A stretch of 35,789 bases of DNA from Xanthobacteraceae bacterium (GCA_009694215.1 SHVN01000023.1:1-35789), one strand, 5' to 3'. Positions 16,206-25,260 are shown, counted from the stretch's first letter. Made by a program: numbers and translations. Notes: generated from the sequence alone by a model not told the origin.

Positions 16206-17030
16206 TTACGACTTGATGAACGCCAGCAGGTCGGCGTTGATCGTGTCGGCATGCGTGGTCGGCATGCCGTGTGGGAATCCCTCGTAGGTCTTGAGCGTGC
16301 CGTTCTTCAGCAGCTTTGCCGACAATCGCGCGGAGTCGGCGTAGGGCACAATTTGATCGTCGTCGCCATGCATCGCCAGGACCGGCACCGTGATTTTCTT
16401 GAGGTCCTCGGTGAAATCGGTCTATGAGAAGACGACAATGCCGTCGTAGTGCGCCTTCGCGCCGCCCATCATGCCTTGCCATCACCAGTTCTGGATGATC
16501 GCTTCCGAGGCTTTCACGCCAGGCCGGTTGATGCCGTAGAACGGCCCGGCCGCAATGCCGCGGTAGAATTCCGAGCGATTGGCAGCGAGCTGCGACTGAA
16601 ACCCGTCGAACACTTCCTTTGGAAGGCCGCCGGGATTGGCGGTGGTTTTCACCATCAGCGGCGGCACCGCGGAAAGTATGGCCGCCTTCGCCACCCGGCT
16701 CTCGCCATGCCGCACCACATAATGCACCACTTCGCCGCCGCCGGTGGAATGGCCAACGTGGACAGCGTTCTTCAAGTCGAGCTGGGCGGTCAGCGCCGCC
16801 AGGTCATCGGCGTAATGATCCATGTCATGACCGTCGCCCACCTGAGCGGATCGGCCATGACCGCGGCGATCGTGAGCAATGACGCGATAGCCGTGGTTGA
16901 GGAAGAACAACATCTGCGCGTCCCAGTCGTCGGCCGACAGCGGCCAGCCATGGCTGAACACGATGGGCTGTCCCTTGCCCCAGTCCTTGTAGAAGATGTC
17001 TGTGTCGTCCTTGGTTTTGATGAAGGGCAT
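16206..17030 (-). pseudogene. Alpha/beta hydrolase (haloperoxidase-like) with two in-frame stops
   Basis: The reading frame runs 275 codons without a shift but is interrupted by TGA at 16484-16482 and TAG at 16424-16422. Upstream of the stops lies the N-terminal two thirds of a cofactor-free haloperoxidase-like hydrolase: the oxyanion loop [24 protein letters not shown] and the nucleophile elbow [14 protein letters not shown]. Downstream are the acid Asp region ([18 protein letters not shown]) and the catalytic His region ([12 protein letters not shown]). The stops fall where relatives usually have Trp and Gln, so single transitions (TGG to TGA, CAG to TAG) explain both. A good AGGAGAG precedes ATG 17030. 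If translated, the product stops after 182 residues and lacks the acid and His of the triad. Confidence 0.88.
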
Positions 17031-17209
17031 GTCGCTCTCCTGAATTCAAACCGCTTCGTTCGACGAAACCCGAGAGGTGATCCCAGCAATGCCGGTTTGA
17101 AGCACAGCCAAGCGAGCGCAGCGATTGTACGTTGGGATTATGACATTCGGCTTATGACTTTGGTCGGACCGCCGCGCGAGAAGCAGAACCGGCCTCAAGT
17201 CCGACCCGC

Positions 17210-17238
17210 TTGACATCGCTGCTCCGGACCCCGACAAA
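17210..17238 (+). promoter_or_regulatory. Putative dapD promoter
   Basis: TTGACA (17210-17215), a 17-base spacer and GACAAA (17233-17238) predict a start near 17245. This leaves a leader of about 14 bases with CAGGGA before the dapD ATG. The -35 is consensus and the -10 is poor, so confidence is moderate. Confidence 0.45.
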
Positions 17239-17258
17239 CCGCACGTCCAGGGACCGTC

Positions 17259-18101
17259 ATGCATACCGATCTCGCCAAAACCATCGACGACGCCTTCGAG
17301 AAGCGAAACGACATCACCCCCGCGACCAAGGGGCCGGTGCGCGAGGCGGTGGAGACGGCGCTCGATCTGCTCGACCGTGGCAAGGCGCGGGTCGCCGAGC
17401 GCGGCGGCAACGGCGCCTGGAGCGTCAACCAGTGGCTCAAGAAGGCCGTGCTGCTGTCGTTCCGGCTGAGCGACAACGGGCCGGTGGCCGGCGCCGCCGG
17501 CGGCTCGACCTGGTGGGACAAGGTGCCGACCAAGTTCGAGGGGTGGGACGCCAACCGCTTCAAGGAGGCGGGCTTCCGCGCCGTGCCGGGCTCGGTGGTG
17601 CGGCGCTCGGCCTATATCGCGCCCAACGTCATTCTGATGCCGTCATTCGTGAACCTCGGCGCCTATGTCGATTCCGGCACCATGGTGGACACCTGGACCA
17701 CCGTCGGCTCCTGCGCGCAGATCGGCAAGAACTGCCATCTCTCCGGCGGCGTCGGCATCGGCGGCGTGCTTGAGCCGCTGCAGGCAAACCCGGTGATCAT
17801 CGAGGACAACTGCTTCATCGGCGCGCGTGCCGAAGTGGCCGAGGGCGTGGTGGTGCGCGAGGGCTCGGTGCTGTCGATGGGCGTCTATCTCGGCGCCTCG
17901 ACCACCATCATCGACCGCGAGACCGGTGAGACCATGCGCGGCGAGGTGCCGCCCTACTCGGTCGTCGTGTCGGGCTCCATGCCGGGCAAGCCCTTGAAGA
18001 ACGGCCAGCCCGGCCCAAACCTCTACTGCGCGGTGATCGTCAAGCGCGTCGACGAGAAGACCCGATCCAAGACCAGCATCAACGAACTGCTGCGGGATTG
18101 A
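17259..18101 (+). CDS. dapD: 2,3,4,5-tetrahydropyridine-2,6-dicarboxylate N-succinyltransferase
   Basis: A 280-residue trimeric acyltransferase that transfers succinyl from succinyl-CoA to tetrahydrodipicolinate, opening the succinylase branch to meso-diaminopimelate and lysine. The N-terminal helical domain ([20 protein letters not shown]) is followed by [20 protein letters not shown] and the left-handed beta helix of hexapeptide repeats (residues about 110-245: [59 protein letters not shown]). The C-terminal CoA region ends [20 protein letters not shown]. dapE, the third step of the same branch, lies 620 bases downstream on the same strand. Confidence 0.97.
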   Translation: MHTDLAKTIDDAFEKRNDITPATKGPVREAVETALDLLDRGKARVAERGGNGAWSVNQWLKKAVLLSFRLSDNGPVAGAAGGSTWWDKVPTKFEGWDANRFKEAGFRAVPGSVVRRSAYIAPNVILMPSFVNLGAYVDSGTMVDTWTTVGSCAQIGKNCHLSGGVGIGGVLEPLQANPVIIEDNCFIGARAEVAEGVVVREGSVLSMGVYLGASTTIIDRETGETMRGEVPPYSVVVSGSMPGKPLKNGQPGPNLYCAVIVKRVDEKTRSKTSINELLRD

Positions 18102-18110
18102 TCTGCGCCT

Positions 18111-18128
18111 GGCGCGGGCTTCCGCGCC
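18111..18128 (+). terminator. Hairpin after dapD
   Basis: GGCGCGG, loop GCTT, CCGCGCC form a perfect 7-bp GC stem nine bases after the dapD stop. There is no T-run, so it may be an RNA end stabiliser or a weak terminator rather than a standard intrinsic terminator. Confidence 0.35.
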
Positions 18129-18197
18129 CGATGACCCTTTCACCGCCATCACCGAGGCGATAGATACCCGGCATTGCTGCACACACAGGGGCAGACA

Positions 18198-18662
18198 ATG
18201 GATTGGGGCCATCTGTTCTTCAAATTCGACGGCCGGACCAACCGCGCCAAATTCTGGATCGCGGCACTGGTCTATACCGTGATCAATCTTGTCCTGGCCA
18301 TTCTCGGTTACGTGACGGATCAGAGCGGCATCTTCCAGGCCATGAACGGCATGCTCAGCATCGTGATCCTGATCTCCAGCATCGCCGTCGGCGTCAAGCG
18401 CCTGCATGACCGCAACAAGTCCGGCTGGTATCTCCTGCTGTTCTACGCCGTCCCCGGCGCTCTGGTATTCGCCGGTATCGTGATCGGCGCGCTCATGGAG
18501 GACGTCACAATCGTCGCCACCGTCCTTGGCCTGGCGGCGTTCGCCATCGGCGTATGGGCGTTCGTGGAGATGGGTTGCCTGCGCGGCACCATCGGGACCA
18601 ATCCATATGGGCCCGATCCGGTGGCGCCGGCCACCATCCCACCGGTGCGGACCCCGGTTTGA
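18198..18662 (+). CDS. DUF805 family membrane protein
   Basis: A 154-residue inner-membrane protein. It opens MDWGHLFFKFDGRTNRAKFW, the DUF805 signature (FxGRxxRxxFW). Four hydrophobic segments follow: AALVYTVINLVLAILGYV, MLSIVILISSIAVGVKRL, WYLLLFYAVPGALVFAGIVI and VATVLGLAAFAIGVWAFVEM. The conserved loop VKRLHDRNKSGW follows the second. The C-terminal tail is Pro-rich (NPYGPDPVAPATIPPVRTP). Function is unknown; members are often called inner membrane protein YhaH-like. ATG 18198 is used because an upstream in-frame start at 18174 would precede the signature by extra residues. It sits between dapD and dapE but has no evident role in the pathway. Confidence 0.9.
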   Translation: MDWGHLFFKFDGRTNRAKFWIAALVYTVINLVLAILGYVTDQSGIFQAMNGMLSIVILISSIAVGVKRLHDRNKSGWYLLLFYAVPGALVFAGIVIGALMEDVTIVATVLGLAAFAIGVWAFVEMGCLRGTIGTNPYGPDPVAPATIPPVRTPV

Positions 18663-18684
18663 ACGGCGGACCGGAACCGGCGCA

Positions 18685-18713
18685 TTGACGCGGGCGGCGT
18701 CCCGCCGGATAAA
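18685..18713 (+). promoter_or_regulatory. Putative dapE promoter, start site at or next to the ATG
   Basis: TTGACG (18685-18690), 17 bases and GATAAA (18708-18713) are followed by only eight bases before the dapE ATG at 18722. The predicted transcription start therefore coincides with the start codon, giving a leaderless or nearly leaderless mRNA. CGCATTGACG is identical to the -35 region of the rpmH promoter at 5221-5230. Confidence 0.55.
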
Positions 18714-18721
18714 GCCGCTGC

Positions 18722-19879
18722 ATGACCGCCGATCCCGTCGCCATCGCCCGCGATCTGCTGCGCTGCCCATCGGTGACACCGGTGGAAGGCGGCGCGCTCA
18801 GCTTTCTCGAAACGGTGCTGAAGAACGCGGGCTTCACCGTGCACCGGATGACGTTCTCCGAGCCCGGCACCGCCGACGTCGAGAACCTCTACGCCCGCAT
18901 CGGCACAGGCTCGCCGCACCTCATGTTCGCCGGCCACACCGACGTGGTGCCGCCCGGCGATCCCAAGGCATGGTCGCACGCGCCGTTCGCGGGCGATATC
19001 GAAGGCGGCGTGCTCTATGGCCGCGGCGCGGTGGACATGAAGGGCGCCATCGCCTGCAAGCTCGCAGCCGCGCTCGACCATCTCGCCGCGAACGGCGGCA
19101 AGCCGAAGGGCTCGATCTCGTTCCTGATCACCGGCGACGAGGAGGGCGTCGCCGTCAACGGCAGCCCGAAGCTCCTGAAATGGGCCGCGGCGCATGGCGA
19201 GAAGTTCGACCATTGCGTGCTGGGTGAGCCGGGCAACGTCGATGAGCTTGGCGACACCATCAAGCTCGGCCGCAGAGGCTCGCAGAACGGCGTGCTGGTC
19301 GTCACTGGCAAGATGGGCCACGTCGCCTATCCGCACCGCGCCGACAATCCGGTGCGCGGCCTGGTCAAGCTGATGGGCGCGCTGATGGACGAGCCGCTCG
19401 ACAAAGGCAGCCACAAGTTCGACCCGTCGAACCTGGAATTCACCTCCATCGACATCGGCAACCCGACGGTGAACCTCATCCCCGGCGAGGCGCGGGCGCG
19501 CTTCAATATCCGCTTCAACGACTGCCACAGCTATGCATCGCTGCAGGCGCTGGTCGAGCAACGCGCGGCGAAGATCGCCGGCAACAGCGTGAAATGGAAG
19601 ATCGACTGGGAGCCTTCGAATGCCGACGTGTTCTACACCGAGCCGAGCCCCTTCACCGACGTGGTGATCGGCGCGGTGGCCGAGGTGACCGGCCGGAAGC
19701 CGAAGCTCTCAACGTCAGGCGGCACATCGGACGCGCGCTTCATCAAGGACTATTGCCCCGTGGTGGAGTTTGGTCTCGTGGGCCAGACCATGCACGCCAC
19801 CGATGAGCGCGTGCCGGTGGCCGATCTGCAGACATTGACCGCGGTGTACCGCAGGATTCTCGACAACTACTTCCGCTGA
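18722..19879 (+). CDS. dapE: Succinyl-diaminopimelate desuccinylase
   Basis: A 385-residue M20-family metallohydrolase that cleaves N-succinyl-LL-diaminopimelate to LL-diaminopimelate and succinate. Metal and catalytic motifs are [17 protein letters not shown] (His, Asp), [14 protein letters not shown] (Asp), [13 protein letters not shown] (catalytic Glu), [13 protein letters not shown], and near the C terminus [20 protein letters not shown] and [10 protein letters not shown] (metal His). The dimerisation lid lies at about residues 180-290 ([20 protein letters not shown]). It has a candidate promoter of its own at 18685 and no recognisable ribosome site, which agrees with leaderless translation. 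Confidence 0.97.
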   Translation: MTADPVAIARDLLRCPSVTPVEGGALSFLETVLKNAGFTVHRMTFSEPGTADVENLYARIGTGSPHLMFAGHTDVVPPGDPKAWSHAPFAGDIEGGVLYGRGAVDMKGAIACKLAAALDHLAANGGKPKGSISFLITGDEEGVAVNGSPKLLKWAAAHGEKFDHCVLGEPGNVDELGDTIKLGRRGSQNGVLVVTGKMGHVAYPHRADNPVRGLVKLMGALMDEPLDKGSHKFDPSNLEFTSIDIGNPTVNLIPGEARARFNIRFNDCHSYASLQALVEQRAAKIAGNSVKWKIDWEPSNADVFYTEPSPFTDVVIGAVAEVTGRKPKLSTSGGTSDARFIKDYCPVVEFGLVGQTMHATDERVPVADLQTLTAVYRRILDNYFR

Positions 19880-19992
19880 GGCCCATGAACGCCCCTTCGG
19901 CGCCCCCCGGGACGTAGGGCCGCACCATACGGAATGGATCGCTTCCGCGGGCTATGCCCTATAGTGGGCGCCCCACGCCCGAGTGCATCGAC

Positions 19993-21741
19993 ATGAGTCG
20001 CGTCGTCTTCGCCCTGCGCACCTTCCTCAGCCTGGCGCTGCCGTATTTCCGGTCCGAGGATCGCTGGCCCGGACGCTTCCTGCTTGCCGGCGTGATCGCG
20101 GCCGAGCTCGGCCTGGTCTATGTCGCGGTCGCCATCACCAACTGGAACGCCGGCTTCTTCAATGCGCTGGAAAAGCGCAGCTGGGAGCTGATGTCGCCCG
20201 AGCTGGTGAATTTCTGCTTCCTCGTCGTCGGCGCGGTCGTCACCGGCATGGCGCAGTACTATTTCGGCCAGGCGCTGACCATCCGCTGGCGCCAGTGGAT
20301 GACGCAGCGATACGTCGGAATCTGGATGGCCAAGGCGCGCCATTACCGGATCAACTTCGTCAATCAGAACGTCGACAATATTCACCTTCGCATCGCCAAC
20401 GACGTGTTCCTGTTCATCCAGCGCACCCACGAACTGGGCACCGGCCTTCTCGGCAGCGTCGCGGCGCTGGCGTCGTTCTCCTACATCCTCTGGGGCGTCT
20501 CGGCGATGGCGCCGCTGCCGCTGTTCGGCGTCGACCTGTCGTTTCCGGGCTATCTGATCTGCATCGCGCTCGCCTACGCCACGACCGGCACGCTGATCGC
20601 CCATTTCATCGGCCGCACCCTCATCCCGCTCAACTTCAACCAGCAGCGCTACGAATCCGATTTCCGCTTCGCGATCGCGCGCGTGACCGACAATGCCGAG
20701 CCGGTGGCGCTGATGGGCGGCGAAGCGGTCGAACGCCAGGAACTGGGCCGGCGCTTCGCGGCGCTGGTGGTCAACTGGGTCAGGCTGGTGCGGCTGCAAA
20801 CTCAACTGCACGGATTCATTTCCGGCTACGGCTATATCTCCACCGTGTTCCCGATCCTGATCGGAACGCCCGCCTATCTGGTCGGTGCCATTCCGCTTGG
20901 CGTTCTGATGCAAGGCGCGCTCGCATTCCAGCGGGTCGAGGGCGCACTTGCGTTCTGCATGAGCTCCTACAGCAAGATCGCCGAGTGGAAGGCGATCGTG
21001 GACCGCCTGTCGCAATTCGAAGCAGCGATGGTCGCGGTCGACAGCCCGGCGCTGCCGGGTGCCGCGATCGATCTGGCGGCCGCGCCGGGTGGCGAGCTTT
21101 CGGTTCGCAATCTGGTGATGCGGGTGTCGAGCGGCGAGCCGGTCGCGACGGTTGCGGACCTGGAGGTCGCGCCCGGTGAGCGGGTGCTGATCGCGGGCAC
21201 CTCGGGCTCCGGAAAGTCATGCCTGCTGCGGGCGATCGCCGGCATCTGGCCGCTGGGTGAAGGCACCGTGCGGCTGCCGGCGGACGCCCGCGTGATCGCC
21301 CTGCCGCAGCGGCGATACTTTCCGCTCGGCACATTGCGGCAGGCTTTGACCTATCCGACGCCGGCCGACCGGGTCGCCGACGCCGAAATTCGCGCGGCGC
21401 TGGACGCCGCCGGCATCGGCGGTCTCGCCGGCCGGCTCGACGAGGTGGCCGAATGGACCAATGTGCTCTCAGGCGGCGAGCAACAGCGCATCGGTTTCGC
21501 GCGCGTGCTGCTGCACCGGCCCGACGTGGTGCTGCTCGACGAAGCGGTCTCCAACCTCGAGGAGACCGAGGCCCGCGAACTCTACGACATGCTGTCCGAA
21601 CGTCTGCCGTCGGCCATCGTCATATCGGTCGGCCGGTCGGCGATGCTGGCCGGCCTGCACCGCCGCACGTTCGAAATGAACGCTTTGCCGAAAGCCGCCC
21701 GCACCGCGAACTGCGGGACGCTCGCCGCGCTGCAGACCTAG
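19993..21741 (+). CDS. SbmA/BacA-type ABC transporter, fused permease and ATPase
   Basis: A 582-residue ABC half-transporter. The N-terminal membrane domain (residues about 1-330) has the SbmA/BacA-like landmarks: WPGRFLLAGVIAAELGLVYV, NWNAGFFNALEKRSWE, RWRQWMTQRYVGIWM, NVDNIHLRIANDVFLFIQRT and PLNFNQQRYESDFRFA. The ATPase domain has Walker A AGTSGSGKSCLLRAIAGIWP, a Gln-loop region ALPQRRYFPLGTLRQAL, the signature LSGGEQQRIGFARVLL and Walker B VVLLDEAVSNLEE; the position after the D-loop reads VISVGR. Relatives move peptides, B12 or very long-chain lipids; the substrate is unknown. ATG 19993 is chosen over an in-frame start at 19954. A TATAGT at 19960-19965 could be its -10 element. Confidence 0.9.
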   Translation: MSRVVFALRTFLSLALPYFRSEDRWPGRFLLAGVIAAELGLVYVAVAITNWNAGFFNALEKRSWELMSPELVNFCFLVVGAVVTGMAQYYFGQALTIRWRQWMTQRYVGIWMAKARHYRINFVNQNVDNIHLRIANDVFLFIQRTHELGTGLLGSVAALASFSYILWGVSAMAPLPLFGVDLSFPGYLICIALAYATTGTLIAHFIGRTLIPLNFNQQRYESDFRFAIARVTDNAEPVALMGGEAVERQELGRRFAALVVNWVRLVRLQTQLHGFISGYGYISTVFPILIGTPAYLVGAIPLGVLMQGALAFQRVEGALAFCMSSYSKIAEWKAIVDRLSQFEAAMVAVDSPALPGAAIDLAAAPGGELSVRNLVMRVSSGEPVATVADLEVAPGERVLIAGTSGSGKSCLLRAIAGIWPLGEGTVRLPADARVIALPQRRYFPLGTLRQALTYPTPADRVADAEIRAALDAAGIGGLAGRLDEVAEWTNVLSGGEQQRIGFARVLLHRPDVVLLDEAVSNLEETEARELYDMLSERLPSAIVISVGRSAMLAGLHRRTFEMNALPKAARTANCGTLAALQT

Positions 21742-21783
21742 CAGCCTCGCTCACATTCGATTTCAGAAAACCGGGAGAGGCCA

Positions 21784-22359
21784 ATGCTCAAGATGAATTA
21801 CTGGACCGACAAGTGGGACCTGCACGTCGACGTCTGCCCCTGCGACGTGCATTTCAACGATTGGATCAAGGCGCGCAAGCTCAAGAACAAGCTGATCTAT
21901 CATTTCGGCACCGGGACCCATCACGTCATCGGCATCGAGCAGGCCACCAACAAGTCCGGCAATGTCGTGTTCGCGATCACGGCGTCGAAGGAAGAATACG
22001 ATTCCTACGTCGAGCTTTCGACCAACAAGGCGCAGGTCACGAAAAGCTATCTCGCGTATTTCGGCGACATCTACCTCAGCAATCCGAAGCTGCTGCCGGA
22101 GTTCGACGTCGTCACCATATTCCATCTTTGCGAGTTCTTCTTTCCCAACACGGCGAGCAAGGCCTATGGCGGGCTGGACGACGCAAAGCTGCTCGACCTG
22201 TTCACCGCAAAGACCAAGCCGGGCGGCTACATCCTGTTCTACACGCGCTCGATCGCCTTCCCCAAAGCCGCGCCGATCATCGCGAAGTGGGAAAAGAAGG
22301 GAAAGGTGAAGCGCGTCGGCGAGTTCAAGACGCTGCTGGTCTACCAGAAGAAGCGGTAG
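21784..22359 (+). CDS. Methyltransferase-like hypothetical protein
   Basis: A 191-residue soluble protein without a name I recognise. The pattern resembles a class I Rossmann methyltransferase: LIYHFGTGTHHVIGIEQA would be motif I, NVVFAITASKEEYDSYV the second strand, PEFDVVTIFHLCEFFFP motif IV, and FTAKTKPGGYILFYTRS the KPGG-type post-motif. Motif I is not canonical (GTGTH rather than GxGxG), so SAM binding may be weak or lost. Two Cys and a His cluster near the N terminus (DVCPCDVHF). GGGAGAGG precedes the ATG at 21784. It follows the ABC transporter by 42 bases on the same strand, so the two may be co-expressed, though no functional link is known. Confidence 0.7.
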   Translation: MLKMNYWTDKWDLHVDVCPCDVHFNDWIKARKLKNKLIYHFGTGTHHVIGIEQATNKSGNVVFAITASKEEYDSYVELSTNKAQVTKSYLAYFGDIYLSNPKLLPEFDVVTIFHLCEFFFPNTASKAYGGLDDAKLLDLFTAKTKPGGYILFYTRSIAFPKAAPIIAKWEKKGKVKRVGEFKTLLVYQKKR

Positions 22360-22378
22360 GCTCGCCGCGGCCTTTTCA

Positions 22379-22496
22379 CCTCTCCCCGCTTGCGGGGAGA
22401 GGTCGCCGAGTGAAGCGAGGCGGGTGAGGGGGTTGTGACCTATCGAGAGGATTCAACCCCCTCACCCCTACCCTCTCCCCGCAAGCGGGGAGAGGG
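22379..22496. repeat. Large inverted intergenic repeat
   Basis: The left arm contains the hairpin CCTCTCCCCGC/GCGGGGAGAGG (22379-22402) and then GGGTGAGGGGGTT (22422-22434). The right arm carries the reverse complements AACCCCCTCACCC (22455-22467) and another CCTCTCCCCGC hairpin (22471-22496). The whole is therefore a palindrome of palindromes, able to form one long or two short hairpins. It lies between the convergent methyltransferase-like gene and the Bug-type gene. The form is that of a dispersed Bradyrhizobiales repeat, recalled rather than searched. Confidence 0.85.
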
Positions 22497-22549
22497 AGCA
22501 CGCTGCCAATACGGCAGATGCTCCAATCCATCTCGAACATCAAAGCAGG

Positions 22550-23521
22550 TCAGCCGCCCCCGAGCGTGATGCCGGCCTTCCTGGCGAGTTCGAGCCATTT
22601 CGTGACATCGGAATTCACGAAGGCCTTGAACTCCGCCGGCGTCGTCGGCGTGGGCTCGGCGCCCTGCTCCGCCAGCCGTTTCTTGAGATCGTCCGATACG
22701 AGCACCTTGCGGACGTCGGCGCTGATTCGCTCGGCCAGCGCTGGAGGCATTGTGCCCGGCGCGAACAGGCCAAACCATCCGAGCGAATCGTATTTCGGCA
22801 GCCCGGATTCGGCAATGGTTGGGAAATCCGGGAACAGCGACGAGCGAGTCGCGCCGGTCGTCCCAATCATCCGCAGCGTGCCGGCTGAGATATGGGGCGT
22901 CACCGTGATCGCGGGCGCGAACAGAAGCTGAATGCGACCCCCGAGCAGGTCCGGGACCGCCGGCCCCATGCCGCGATAGGGCACGTGCAGTATGTCGATG
23001 CCCGCCATCTGCGCGAACAGCGCGCCCGACAAGTGAGAGGCTGCGCCCGAGCCGGAGGAGCCGTAGGACAGCGCGCCGGGATTCTTCTTGGCGTGCTCGA
23101 TCAGTTCGGCGGCGTTCTTCGCCGGCACTGACGGATGCGCCACCAGAATATAGGGCGGCGCCGAGACGAGCGAGACCGCCGCCAAGTCGCGCGAAATCTC
23201 GAATGGTGCGGGCGTGTTGACGGCGAGGGACATGATCGCGCTGGTTGCCGCCATCAGCAGCGTATGGCCGTCGCCGGTTGCCGCGATCACCTGCCTGGTG
23301 CCAATCAGCCCGCCGGCACCCGAGCGGTTCTCGACGATCACCGTCTGGCCCCACATCGTCTGCAACTGCTGGCTCATGGCGCGGGCCAGGATGTCGGTGC
23401 CGCCGCCAGGCGCGGCCGGCACAACAATGCGGATCAGCGTGCCCGGGAAGTTCTGAGCGTTCGCAGGCCAAGCGGCGCTCGCGAGCAGAGACGTAATCAG
23501 GAGGCTTCGTCGCGTGATCAT
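22550..23521 (-). CDS. Bug-family tripartite tricarboxylate transporter substrate-binding protein
   Basis: A 323-residue periplasmic binding protein of the TctC/Bug family. The signal peptide is MITRRSLLITSLLASAAWPA with cleavage near NAQ. Typical blocks are IRIVVPAAPGGGTDILARAM, VENRSGAGGLIGTRQVIAAT, GALSYGSSGSGAASHLSGAL, DILHVPYRGMGPAVPDLLGG and FPTIAESGLPKYDSLGWFGL. These proteins bind carboxylates for TctAB carriers, but most members are orphans, and none of the TctA or TctB genes is in the window. The frame is open upstream as a shadow of truA; ATG 23521 sits directly before the signal peptide. It follows truA by 43 bases and may be read through from that operon. Confidence 0.93.
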   Translation of the reverse strand: MITRRSLLITSLLASAAWPANAQNFPGTLIRIVVPAAPGGGTDILARAMSQQLQTMWGQTVIVENRSGAGGLIGTRQVIAATGDGHTLLMAATSAIMSLAVNTPAPFEISRDLAAVSLVSAPPYILVAHPSVPAKNAAELIEHAKKNPGALSYGSSGSGAASHLSGALFAQMAGIDILHVPYRGMGPAVPDLLGGRIQLLFAPAITVTPHISAGTLRMIGTTGATRSSLFPDFPTIAESGLPKYDSLGWFGLFAPGTMPPALAERISADVRKVLVSDDLKKRLAEQGAEPTPTTPAEFKAFVNSDVTKWLELARKAGITLGGG

Positions 23522-23564
23522 GATGATGGAGTCCTGTCGGCCCGGATTGTGACGCATGCGCCGC

Positions 23565-24302
23565 TTAGTAGTCCACCCGCACCAGATACAGCCCATCCGG
23601 CGGTGCGACCGGCCCGCAGAGCGTTCGGTCGCGCGCGGCCAGCACGCGGGCGAGATCGGAGGCCGTCCATTTGCCGTCGCCGGCCAGCACCAGCGAGCCG
23701 ACCATCGAGCGCACCTGGTTGTGCAGGAACGAGCGCGCCACGGCGGCAACGTGAATTTCGTCGCCCGCGCGCGACACGTCGAGCCGATCGAGCGTCTTCT
23801 CCGGCGACTTGGCCTGACATTCGGTCGAGCGGAAGGTGGTGAAGTCGTGCTTGCCGACCAGGCGCTGGGCGGCTTCGTGCATCGCCTCGGCGTCGAGCGG
23901 GCGCGGCATCCGCCAGGCGCGGCCGCGGTCGATGGCAAGATCGGGCCGCCGGTTGGCGATGCGATAGAGATAGTGCCGCCGGGTGGCCGAGCGGCGCGCG
24001 TCGAAATCGCCCGGCACCTGTTCCGCCGACAGGATCGCCACCGGATGCGGGCGCAGATGCGCGTTGAGCGCGTCGCGGATGGTGTCGGTCGGGCGCTCGG
24101 CTACGAGGTCGAAATGCGCGACCTGGCCGAGCGCGTGCACGCCCGCGTCGGTGCGGCCGGCGCCCCGAACCATGACCTTCTCGCCGGTGAACGCCTCGAT
24201 CGCCGTCATGATCGTGCGCTGCACGGATGGCGAATTCTCCTGGTACTGCCAGCCGGCGAACGGCGCGCCGTCGTATTCGATGATGATTTTATAGCGGGGC
24301 AT
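23565..24302 (-). CDS. truA: tRNA pseudouridine(38-40) synthase
   Basis: A 245-residue enzyme that isomerises uridines 38-40 in the anticodon arm of many tRNAs. It starts [20 protein letters not shown], has the catalytic Asp in [20 protein letters not shown] (near residue 52), then [40 protein letters not shown] and the C-terminal [20 protein letters not shown]. Length and all core motifs match the family. The start lies three bases after the fmt stop, so it is translated from the def-fmt-truA transcript. Confidence 0.97.
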   Translation of the reverse strand: MPRYKIIIEYDGAPFAGWQYQENSPSVQRTIMTAIEAFTGEKVMVRGAGRTDAGVHALGQVAHFDLVAERPTDTIRDALNAHLRPHPVAILSAEQVPGDFDARRSATRRHYLYRIANRRPDLAIDRGRAWRMPRPLDAEAMHEAAQRLVGKHDFTTFRSTECQAKSPEKTLDRLDVSRAGDEIHVAAVARSFLHNQVRSMVGSLVLAGDGKWTASDLARVLAARDRTLCGPVAPPDGLYLVRVDY

Positions 24303-24305
24303 GGC

Positions 24306-25229
24306 TCAGCCGAGCGCCAAGCCGGAGCGAACGGGCGTGCCGCGCAGGAATTCGTCGGCCTTCATCGGCCGTCCGCCGGCCTTCTGCAATTCAACGATGC
24401 GGATGGAGCCCTCGCCGCAGGCGACGGTGAGCCGATCGTCCAAGGCCATGCCGGGCGCGCCGCTGCCCTCGCCCTTCGTGGTGCGGAGCACCTTCACCCG
24501 CTCGCCCAACATCTCGCACCAGGCGCCGGGAAACGGCGACAGCCCGCGGATGTGGTCGTGCACCGCCTGCCAGGGCTTGCTCCAATCGATGCGCGTCTCG
24601 GCCTTGTCGATTTTCGCGGCATAGGTGACGCCTTCGGCGGGCTGCGGCGTAAACTGCAGGGTGCCGCGCTCCAGCGCGCCGAGCGCGCGCGCCATCAGGT
24701 CGGCGCTGAGCCGGGCCATCGCGTCGTGCAATTCGCCCGCGGCCATGTCAGCGCCGATCCGCATGCGCTCGATCATCGCCATATCTCCGGTGTCGAGGCC
24801 CTCGTCCATCCTCATCACCGTGATGCCGGTCCCCGCGTCGCCCGCCATGATCGCGCGGTTGATCGGAGCCGCCCCACGCCAACGCGGCAGGAGCGATGCA
24901 TGCAGGTTGAAGCAGCCGAGCGGCGGCGCGTCGAGGATCGGCTTCGGCAGGATCAGGCCGTACGCGACGACGACGGCGGCATCGGCCCGGTGCGCAGCGA
25001 ACGCGGCCTGCGCCTCCGCGCCCTTCAGCGACGCGGGCGTATGCACGGCAAGGCCGAGGCACTTCGCCTCGCGCTCGACCGGCGACGGCACAAGCTCGAG
25101 CCCGCGGCGGCCGCCGGGCTTGGCCGCCCGCGTGTAGACCGCGGCGATGTCGTGGCCCTGCCCGGCCAGGCCGAGCAGCGTCGGCACGGAGAAATCCGGC
25201 GTGCCCATGAAGATCAGGCGGAGCGGCAT
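24306..25229 (-). CDS. fmt: Methionyl-tRNA formyltransferase
   Basis: A 307-residue enzyme that transfers formyl from 10-formyl-tetrahydrofolate to initiator Met-tRNA. It opens [20 protein letters not shown], and has the folate-binding and catalytic block [20 protein letters not shown] (catalytic His and Asn region) and [16 protein letters not shown] with the catalytic Asp. The C-terminal OB-like domain begins about residue 205 ([36 protein letters not shown]). def lies directly upstream on the same strand, the usual pairing of formylation and deformylation genes, with a palindromic repeat in the 150-base gap. Confidence 0.97.
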   Translation of the reverse strand: MPLRLIFMGTPDFSVPTLLGLAGQGHDIAAVYTRAAKPGGRRGLELVPSPVEREAKCLGLAVHTPASLKGAEAQAAFAAHRADAAVVVAYGLILPKPILDAPPLGCFNLHASLLPRWRGAAPINRAIMAGDAGTGITVMRMDEGLDTGDMAMIERMRIGADMAAGELHDAMARLSADLMARALGALERGTLQFTPQPAEGVTYAAKIDKAETRIDWSKPWQAVHDHIRGLSPFPGAWCEMLGERVKVLRTTKGEGSGAPGMALDDRLTVACGEGSIRIVELQKAGGRPMKADEFLRGTPVRSGLALG

Positions 25230-25260
25230 CAGTTCGCAATCCTTTTTCTGACTCTCCCCG

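Noticed and set aside
16482-16484. TGA in the hydrolase as a selenocysteine codon
   Set aside because: Relatives have Trp there, not Cys, a second stop (TAG) follows 20 codons on, and no SECIS-like hairpin is evident after the TGA.
22379-22496. CRISPR-like repeats
   Set aside because: There are two inverted copies rather than regularly spaced direct repeats, and no cas genes.
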